From Nitrospira sp. (lineage in GTDB: Bacteria; Nitrospirota; Nitrospiria; Nitrospirales; Nitrospiraceae): a stretch of DNA of 64,000 nt. The DNA is taken from assembly GCA_030123605.1 (NCBI GenBank), contig CP126123.1, positions 3,687,237-3,751,236 on the forward strand, given 5' to 3'. Of this stretch, positions 58,329 through 64,000 are shown piece by piece. A program made the position numbers and the translations under genes. Under the pieces are notes generated by a model, which saw only the letters and a list, made by a program, of their open reading frames with translations, was not told the origin of the DNA and ran no database searches. Within the stretch, counting starts at the first letter, position 1. The number at the start of each line of letters is the position of its first letter.

Positions 58329-60362
58329 ATGACGATTCGTACGATCAAGGGCCGTATCGTGCTGGCCATCGTGCTGGTGGGCTGTATCCCGCTGTTGATC
58401 GGACTGGTGCTCGCCTACATGTCCGGCATGCAATCGCTGCGGGACCTCATCGGCGGCAACCTGCAGGCGGTGGCGGTGCAGGCTGCCGATCGAGTGACGA
58501 TGCTGGTGCAAAGCGAGATTCAAGCGGCCCGCCTCCTGGGTTCGGCTCCGCTGCGGGTCCGCCAACCGGTCGAGGCGGCAAACAGTTCCTATCCCCAGGA
58601 CCCGGCGCAGGTCGAGCGTCTCATCAGGGAGCGGATGCAGATCTGGGAAAAGGGGAAGGAGGCGGCTGCGCGGTTGCTCGACCGAGGTCTTTCGCGTTTT
58701 CTGCTCGACACGAAAGTCCGGAGCGGAGACAAAGTCGTGGGCCTCTTGATCGTCGATCAATATGGATCGTTGGTCGCCGCCAGTTCGGAGCCGGATCATT
58801 ATTCGTTCAGCGATGAGTCCTGGTGGAACGTGGTCCGCGCGGGAGGCAGCGACCATGTGTACGTCAGCGGGTTGATTCCCGCCAAGGAAGGCTCGTTCGG
58901 GACTCCGGAGGAAACCATCGACATTGCCGTGCCGATCCTCGACGACCGTCACCATACCGTCATCGGGGCGGTCAAAGCCTCCTATCGGTTCGATACCCTC
59001 TTCGGCATGATCAATCAGATTCGCATCGGGCAGACCGGCCACGCCATGCTCTTCGATGCCGCCGGAGCCCCGCTCGTCTGTCCGATCCTGCCCCGGCAGG
59101 CGCATCGCATTCCCAGTCAGTTAATGGCCATGATCGTGTCGTCGGATCCCGGCTGGGGGATTGCCGACGACGACGGCCACGGAGGGACCGATACGGTGGT
59201 GGGTTATGCGCCGGTCACCGGGCTCACCTTGCCGGACAATACCTGGCACATTTTCGTGCGGCAGCAACCGGTGGAGAGTTACGCGCCGATCCGGGACCAG
59301 CTCAGGAATCTGGCTGCGATCGGGTTGGTCATGGTGGGGCTGCTCTGGGCGATGGGTCGCTATGTGGCGGCCAGGATCGCCCGTCCGATCCAGGTCTTGA
59401 AGCGGGGCGTGGAGGCGATCAGCCGGGGCACCTACGACGGGCCGCTCGATGTGAACACCGGCGATGAATTCGAAGACCTGGCCGTGGCGGTGCATCGCAT
59501 GGCGGACAAATTGCACGCGTCGCGGACGGAGTTGGAATCGCTGAATGCGGATCTGACCCATCGGGTGAAAGAGAAGACGGCGGAGATCACCAGGCAGATG
59601 CGGAAGCTGGAGTTGTCCGAACGGTTGGCGACGCTCGGCAAAGTCGCCAGCGGGATCGCCCACGAGATCAACAATCCGCTCGGCATCATCTTGAACCGGA
59701 TCGAGTGCATGGAAGCAGAGGCGGCGCAGACCTGCGTCCCCGACGAGGTCGGCCGGGACCTGGTGGCCATCCGCACGCAGGCAGAGCGGATTTCCCGGGT
59801 CACGCGCAGCATCCTCACGTTTTCACGCGGCACGGTCTCGACATTGAAGCCGCTCGATCTCAATTGTGTGGCGCGGACCTGCGTGGCCATGGCCGGTGAA
59901 CGGACCGCGGCGCTCTCGGTCCGGATCGATGCGCAATTGGCGCCGGAACTGGCCCCGGTGATGGGGGATCGCGATCGCTTGGAAACGGTCCTGCTCAACC
60001 TGGTCAACAACGCCATAGACGCGGTGACCGGATTCACGGAGCAGGGGGTGATCACGGTTCGCACCGCGCTGATTCAGAGCAATGGGGACGAGTGGGTCTG
60101 GGTCGGCGTGTCGGACAACGGCCCCGGTGTGCCGAGCGCGATCCTCGATCGCGTCTTTGACCCCTTCTTTACCACCAAGCCGGCCGGTCAAGGAACCGGG
60201 CTTGGCCTGTTTCTCAGTTATGGGATCGTCTCGGACCATCGCGGCCGCATCGAGGTGCGAAACGGCGACGTCGGCGCTACGTTCGATGTCTATTTGCCCG
60301 CGGTGGGGCTCGGGGCCACGGTTCATGAAGGAGCACCATGGGGATTGCAGGAAAAGTTCTGA
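58329..60362 (+). CDS. Sensor histidine kinase (dCache-HAMP-HisKA-HATPase)
   Basis: 677 residues. First membrane helix about 9-30 (IVLAIVLVGCIPLLIGLVLAY), a periplasmic Cache-type sensor about 35-310 (RIGQTGHAMLFDAAGAPLV, WHIFVRQQPVESY), a second helix about 320-340, HAMP, then SERLATLGKVASGIAHEINNPLGI with the phosphorylated His445, LLNLVNNAIDAV (N box), DNGPGVP (G1) and GTGLGLFLSYGIV (G2). Organisation matches NtrB/ZraS-like kinases that pair with sigma-54 activators. It overlaps the next gene by 25 bases, which is that activator. The periplasmic signal is unknown. Confidence 0.92.
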   Translation: MTIRTIKGRIVLAIVLVGCIPLLIGLVLAYMSGMQSLRDLIGGNLQAVAVQAADRVTMLVQSEIQAARLLGSAPLRVRQPVEAANSSYPQDPAQVERLIRERMQIWEKGKEAAARLLDRGLSRFLLDTKVRSGDKVVGLLIVDQYGSLVAASSEPDHYSFSDESWWNVVRAGGSDHVYVSGLIPAKEGSFGTPEETIDIAVPILDDRHHTVIGAVKASYRFDTLFGMINQIRIGQTGHAMLFDAAGAPLVCPILPRQAHRIPSQLMAMIVSSDPGWGIADDDGHGGTDTVVGYAPVTGLTLPDNTWHIFVRQQPVESYAPIRDQLRNLAAIGLVMVGLLWAMGRYVAARIARPIQVLKRGVEAISRGTYDGPLDVNTGDEFEDLAVAVHRMADKLHASRTELESLNADLTHRVKEKTAEITRQMRKLELSERLATLGKVASGIAHEINNPLGIILNRIECMEAEAAQTCVPDEVGRDLVAIRTQAERISRVTRSILTFSRGTVSTLKPLDLNCVARTCVAMAGERTAALSVRIDAQLAPELAPVMGDRDRLETVLLNLVNNAIDAVTGFTEQGVITVRTALIQSNGDEWVWVGVSDNGPGVPSAILDRVFDPFFTTKPAGQGTGLGLFLSYGIVSDHRGRIEVRNGDVGATFDVYLPAVGLGATVHEGAPWGLQEKF

Positions 60363-61759
60363 TCGTCGATGACGAGCAGGATGCGTTGGAGAACTGCCGC
60401 CGCATCTTAAGCCGCGTACCCTATCACTGCCTCACGGAATGTGATCCCGTCCGCGCCCTCGATGTCATTCAGCGGGAGCGGCCCGGTTTGATCCTCACGG
60501 ATCTGCGCATGCCGAATCTCGACGGCATCGAGGTCTTGACCGCCGCCAAGCGGTTCGATCCTTCCGTGCGGGTCGTATTGCTGACGGCCCATGCGACCGT
60601 GGAGACGGCCGTGACCTCGATGCGGTACGGCGCGTTCGACTACATCACCAAGCCCTTCACCGGCACGGACCTCGTGCAGGTCGCACGCCGGGCGTTCGGG
60701 GAAAATGGCGCGACGCCCAAGACGGACGCCGGCACTGCCGGCGAGCGTGGACGCGATCAGACTCGTCCGGAGAAACGCGCCGGCCTGGCGCGGGTCATCG
60801 GTGAGAGTGCCGCCATGCGATCGGTCTTCGACCTGGTCGAAAAGGTGGCTCCTACCCATTCCAACGTGTTGGTGTATGGGGAAAGCGGGACAGGGAAAGA
60901 ATTGGTCGCGCGTGCCATTCATGACGCCAGCCTGCGGGCGGATCGTCCCTTCATTCCGGTGGACTGTGTTTCCCTTCCGGATACCCTGCTCGAATCGGAG
61001 CTGTTCGGCCATGAGAAGGGGGCCTTTACCGGAGCCCATGTATCCAAGCCTGGGCTGTTCGAGATCGCGGCGGGCGGGACGGTCTTTCTCGATGAAGTCA
61101 GCGGGATGAGTCACACGTTGCAATCTCGCCTGTTGCGGGTGTTGCAGGAACGGCAGGTGAGGCGGGTGGGCGGCATCCGGTTCGTGGATGTGGATGTGCG
61201 GGTGATCGCAGCTTCCAACCAGGATCTTGAAGCGGCCTGTCGACGTGGGGAGTTTCGTGAGGACCTGTATTACCGCTTGAACGTCATTCCCATCGCGCTG
61301 CCGCCACTCAGGAGTCGAGAGGGAGACATTCTCCTCCTGACGCGGGAGTTTCTCAGGCGATTTATGAAACAGCAGGGGCCCGGGACGCCCTGCCTGCCGG
61401 ACCTGGATCAGGCGGCGGCCGATCTGCTCTGCAGATATCCCTGGCCCGGGAATGTGCGCGAGCTGCAGAATGTCATCGAGCGGGCGGCGGTGCTGGCCGA
61501 CGGTCCCGTCATTACGAGCACCCATCTGCCGGAACGGTTGCGGGTGGGCGTGGCCGACGACTCAGGTTCCGGTTCCGGGGAAGCGGCATCGTTCAAACAT
61601 GCGAAACAGGCGGCGGTCACCACGTTTGAAAGGAGTTTTTTGATCGACCTCTTGAAGCGCCACGACGGCCATATGGGACAAGCTGCGCGGGAGGCCGGTG
61701 TCGATCGAAAAACGATCGAACGGATGGTCAAGAAGCATGGCTTGCGTGACCTGTTTTAG
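60338..61759 (+). CDS. Sigma-54-dependent response regulator (NtrC/ZraR family)
   Basis: 473 residues. Receiver: KVLIVDDEQDALENC, ILTDLRMPNLDG with Asp55, LLTAHATVETAV and DYITKPF (Lys). AAA+ domain: Walker A GESGTGKE (about 181-188), GAFTGA (about 228-233) that contacts sigma-54, and Walker B GGTVFLDE. C-terminal Fis-like HTH: HMGQAAREAGVDRKTIERMVKKHG. GAAGGAGC precedes ATG 60338. Phosphorylated by the kinase encoded just upstream, it should bind palindromic sites and open sigma-54 promoters; two palindromes and such a promoter follow directly. Confidence 0.93.
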   Translation: MGIAGKVLIVDDEQDALENCRRILSRVPYHCLTECDPVRALDVIQRERPGLILTDLRMPNLDGIEVLTAAKRFDPSVRVVLLTAHATVETAVTSMRYGAFDYITKPFTGTDLVQVARRAFGENGATPKTDAGTAGERGRDQTRPEKRAGLARVIGESAAMRSVFDLVEKVAPTHSNVLVYGESGTGKELVARAIHDASLRADRPFIPVDCVSLPDTLLESELFGHEKGAFTGAHVSKPGLFEIAAGGTVFLDEVSGMSHTLQSRLLRVLQERQVRRVGGIRFVDVDVRVIAASNQDLEAACRRGEFREDLYYRLNVIPIALPPLRSREGDILLLTREFLRRFMKQQGPGTPCLPDLDQAAADLLCRYPWPGNVRELQNVIERAAVLADGPVITSTHLPERLRVGVADDSGSGSGEAASFKHAKQAAVTTFERSFLIDLLKRHDGHMGQAAREAGVDRKTIERMVKKHGLRDLF

Positions 61760-61853
61760 CGAGCGATCTGCACCAGGCCGCTCACCGTTTTTAACCACGT
61801 TTTCACCGTTCCCGTTCACCGTGTCGTTCATGACTCTCCTCTCCTTTTGATCG

Positions 61854-61875
61854 GATGGGACATCGATGTCCCATC
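61854..61875. promoter_or_regulatory. Perfect 22-bp palindrome, candidate activator site 1
   Basis: Half-site GATGGGACATC followed by its exact complement. It lies 95 bases after the response-regulator stop and about 173 bases upstream (centre) of the predicted -24 element. NtrC-type activators bind paired palindromes of this size at such distances, so this is a likely enhancer for the MCO gene. Confidence 0.65.
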
Positions 61876-61943
61876 GCTGAAATTTCCCGGACATATCACA
61901 ATCATCAATGCCATCAATGTTTTTCGCGTGATCTGCTTTCCGT

Positions 61944-61965
61944 GATGGGATATCGAAGTCCCATT
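61944..61965. promoter_or_regulatory. Imperfect copy of the palindrome, candidate activator site 2
   Basis: GATGGGATATC then GAAGTCCCATT: same outer arms GATGGGA and TCCCAT as site 1, with 2-4 changes. It starts exactly 90 bases after site 1 and its centre is about 83 bases upstream of the -24 GG. Two sites fit cooperative binding of a hexameric activator. Confidence 0.6.
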
Positions 61966-62035
61966 CGCATGCCTGCCATTGCGATCAGATGTAAGAAATC
62001 CCATGCATTGTTTCAGTTTTTGACGCGGAGAACGT

Positions 62036-62051
62036 AGGAACAAAATTTGCT
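62036..62051 (+). promoter_or_regulatory. Candidate sigma-54 (-24/-12) promoter of the MCO gene
   Basis: AGGAACAAAATTTGCT matches TGGCACRNNNNTTGCW at 10 of the 12 fixed positions. GG (62037-62038) and GC (62049-62050) are separated by exactly ten bases. Transcription would begin near 62062, giving a leader of about 287 bases before ATG 62349. No other good sigma-54 box was seen in the window. Confidence 0.65.
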
Positions 62052-62118
62052 CCCACCTTCGTCCGTCTTTGTACGCACAGTGATCGATACGCAATCTTAT
62101 CGCTTGTCTTTTGAGGTT

Positions 62119-62190
62119 GTGAAGAAGGAAGGACCGGCCTCCTGACTTTTTCACGTTGTACGGCGCGGGTCCTTCGCGGACCTGCGCCGT
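62119..62190 (+). repeat. Two-hairpin structured element, copy A
   Basis: Hairpin 1 (62119-62154): GTGAA pairs with TTCAC, enclosing AGGA-A-GG / CC-TCCT with a bulged A and loop ACCGG. Hairpin 2 (62160-62190): a 13-bp stem closed by loop TTCGC, with one G-T pair. It lies in the predicted leader of the MCO mRNA. Copy B follows 104 bases later. Confidence 0.7.
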
Positions 62191-62222
62191 CATAAACAGT
62201 GCGGCTGTTGCAAGGGAAGGAT

Positions 62223-62295
62223 GTGGAGAAGGAAGGACCGGCCTCCTGAGTTTTCCACTCCATGATGGTGCAGGTTCCTCGTGAGCCTGCACCAT
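62223..62295 (+). repeat. Two-hairpin structured element, copy B
   Basis: Hairpin 1 (62223-62258) has the same 36-base length as copy A, and shares 23 identical bases in its core, but its outer stem is GTGGA/TCCAC. Hairpin 2 (62265-62295) has the same 31-base length, with a 13-bp stem and loop CTCGT. Several stem positions differ from copy A by paired changes that keep the pairing. It ends 53 bases before the MCO start. Confidence 0.7.
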
Positions 62296-62348
62296 GCACA
62301 GCGGCGTAGCGGTAGGGATGATAACGATTTCAAACGGAGGTAGGTGTA

Positions 62349-64000
62349 ATGAGATCGGTACGAAGCGGGCCTAAGAAGAACAGTCAACGGAGGGCGCGAG
62401 CGGCCTGGAAGTATCTGTCGGGCGTGATGCTTTCCTCGGTTTGTGTCGGGGCGTTCCAGATCGCGTCAGCGGAGCCGACCGACCTGCATGCGACGGCACA
62501 CACCCAGCCTGCTTGGGCCGAACGGCTCAAGGGACAGACCATCGTCGAAGATGCGCAGGAAGGGCATGTGGAACGGACGGCCATGATGGAGCGCCAGCAC
62601 CAGCGCATCATGGAGAAGATCAACGAACAGTTGGTCCACGATGCGGAGGCGCAACGGACGGGCGGCCAGTACAACAACGTCAACATGCTGCATCAGTACG
62701 GCGCCGGGAACCAGGATCTCTTGTTGATGTCCAGCGGCGGCGTGGAGCCCGTGTCGTCATTGGGCGGACGTTGTCCCGCCACGGCGCCGGTCCGGACCTA
62801 TGACGTCTCGGCGATCAATGTCGAAATCACCTTGAACATGTGGCTGGATTATTATCCGGGCTACATGTATTCGTTGACGGAAAACATCGACAAGGTCCGG
62901 GCGGAAGAGACCAAGAATAAAGAGGCTCGCGAGAAAGAGGGCTACGATCCGGGCGGCGTGATGAACGGATTGCAGAATCAGTTCATTCAGCCCCTGGTCC
63001 TTCGCGGCAATCAAGGCGATTGCGTGAAGTTGACCCTTCGGAATCAATTGGATGGTGAGGAAGAAGTCAGCTTGAACATCCATGGTTCCAGCATGGTCAT
63101 GTCGGCCACGGGGCAGCCGGCGACGACCACCAATCCGGACAGCATCGTCGCGAAGGGCAAGGCCGTGGAAATGGAATGGTATATCCCTCCCACGCAGCAG
63201 GAGGGTAGCCGCCAGTTCCATTCCTACAGCAATGATCGCGAGTTGACCGTGATGGGACTCTTCGGTTCCTTCGTGATCGAGCCGAAGGGATCGGAGTATC
63301 TCGAACCGTTGGGAACCGGCGATCCTCAGCCGACCAAGAGCGGATGGCAGGCGATCATCAAGAACGGGGCCGGCCCGGATTTCCGGGAATTCGTGCTCTT
63401 TTATCATGAAGTCGGCGATGAAGCCTTTCGTCCGTTGAACAAGAAGGGCGACTTCATCCCGCAGCGCGACCCCTTGACCGACGTCTATCGTCCGGTGGCC
63501 CGCGCGTTGAACTATCGCAGCGAACCGTTCGGCGTCGACAACATGCAGACGCAGCACGAATACTTCGGGTTCGAAGATGAATCGATGGCCTATAGCGCCT
63601 ACACCTTCGGTGATCCGGCCACGACGATTCCGCGGAGCTATCTGGGCGATCCGGCCAAGTTCCGGTTGGTGCACGGAGGCTCCGAGGTGTTCCACTCCCA
63701 CCACCCGCACGGCGGATCCATCCGTTGGCCGCGCAGCCCGCGGGCGATCGACGAAATGCCTCTCTGGCACACGGCGAAGAACGGCCCGGTGAAGTATCCG
63801 GTGATCCGGACGAAGTCCGACCGCGTCGACGTGGAAGTCATCGGTCCGTCCGAAACCATGGACTTGGAAACGGAGTGCGGCTCTGGTCTCTGCCAGCAGT
63901 TGGCGGGAGACTTCCTGTTCCATTGTCACGTGGCCCATCACTATATCGCTGGGATGTGGGGTTATTGGCGCGTCTACAACACCATTCAACAGGGTGAACA
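62349..64000 (+). CDS. Multicopper oxidase-like protein (3'-truncated by window)
   Basis: At least 550 residues; the frame is open at the window end. A basic start and hydrophobic core (YLSGVMLSSVCVGAFQIASA) form an export signal. Cupredoxin motifs can be placed: LNIHGSS (H245, where families usually have HWHG, so N243 replaces one His), FHSYSND (H291, Y293 where HSH is usual), VFHSHHPHGG (H449, H452, H454: HxxHxH) and FLFHCHVAHHYIAGM (H525-C526-H527, H531, M536: type 1 copper and type 3 ligands). The C-terminal sites are complete and the N-terminal pair is degenerate, so full oxygen reduction is uncertain. GGAGG is eight bases before ATG 62349. Probably sigma-54-controlled. Confidence 0.9.
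   Translation, partial: MRSVRSGPKKNSQRRARAAWKYLSGVMLSSVCVGAFQIASAEPTDLHATAHTQPAWAERLKGQTIVEDAQEGHVERTAMMERQHQRIMEKINEQLVHDAEAQRTGGQYNNVNMLHQYGAGNQDLLLMSSGGVEPVSSLGGRCPATAPVRTYDVSAINVEITLNMWLDYYPGYMYSLTENIDKVRAEETKNKEAREKEGYDPGGVMNGLQNQFIQPLVLRGNQGDCVKLTLRNQLDGEEEVSLNIHGSSMVMSATGQPATTTNPDSIVAKGKAVEMEWYIPPTQQEGSRQFHSYSNDRELTVMGLFGSFVIEPKGSEYLEPLGTGDPQPTKSGWQAIIKNGAGPDFREFVLFYHEVGDEAFRPLNKKGDFIPQRDPLTDVYRPVARALNYRSEPFGVDNMQTQHEYFGFEDESMAYSAYTFGDPATTIPRSYLGDPAKFRLVHGGSEVFHSHHPHGGSIRWPRSPRAIDEMPLWHTAKNGPVKYPVIRTKSDRVDVEVIGPSETMDLETECGSGLCQQLAGDFLFHCHVAHHYIAGMWGYWRVYNTIQQGE

Noticed and set aside
61828..62295. 155-codon minus-strand frame over the palindrome and hairpin region
   Set aside because: Arises from the inverted and direct repeats; no domain, no ribosome site, and the sequence shows covariation of stems, which argues for structure and not coding.

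Overview
The window is a dense, GC-rich bacterial chromosome segment with no rRNA, tRNA, CRISPR array or intact transposon that I could see. The gene families (a very large glycan cluster, tandem Mdt-type RND pumps, and an unusual multicopper-oxidase-like protein behind a sigma-54 two-component pair) fit a Nitrospira-like member of the Nitrospirota. That assignment is inferred from gene content and style, with no search behind it.

Region 1 (1-43848) is one continuous plus-strand polysaccharide locus of about 34 genes, most with overlapping (ATGA-type) or near-abutting ends, so probably one or a few long operons. It holds GT4 and GT2 glycosyltransferases, four or five GT-C type polyprenyl-sugar-dependent membrane glycosyltransferases, a Wzx-like flippase, a YbhN-like flippase-domain protein, NAD-dependent sugar epimerases and dehydrogenases, a WbpD-like N-acetyltransferase, a WbpB-like dehydrogenase and a WecB/WbpI-like 2-epimerase. 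It also holds many decorating enzymes: deacetylases, a formyltransferase, a glutamine-dependent amidotransferase of the asparagine-synthase family, a carbamoyltransferase, a FemAB-like acyltransferase and SAM methyltransferases. Two proteins are fusions: deacetylase + FemAB (21666-24197) and deacetylase + carbamoyltransferase (30493-33168). The likely product is a heavily modified exopolysaccharide or O-antigen-like glycan. No obvious priming transferase or Wzz-type protein is inside the window, so the locus probably continues to the left.

Region 2 (43849-49076) starts with about 1 kb without a convincing gene (hairpins and a repeat-like stretch). It is followed by an orphan CheY-like response regulator, an uncharacterised exported protein, a small exported Ig-like protein, two MOSC-domain proteins on the minus strand and a divergent LysR regulator.

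Region 3 (49077-58202) encodes an ECF sigma factor, a small membrane protein (putative anti-sigma), a CnrX/CpxP-like periplasmic protein, an HlyD-type adaptor and two tandem RND permeases. The order recalls the Cnr metal-resistance regulation module placed in front of an MdtABC-like pump.

Region 4 (58203-64000) encodes a Cache-HAMP histidine kinase and a sigma-54-activating response regulator. A 589-bp non-coding region follows, then a multicopper-oxidase-like protein cut by the window end. The non-coding region carries two related 22-bp palindromes 90 bp apart, a good -24/-12 promoter and two tandem two-hairpin elements whose stems differ by compensatory base changes. This is the most interesting part of the window: a candidate self-contained sigma-54 circuit with a new structured leader controlling an MCO-like protein whose N-terminal copper ligands are partly replaced.
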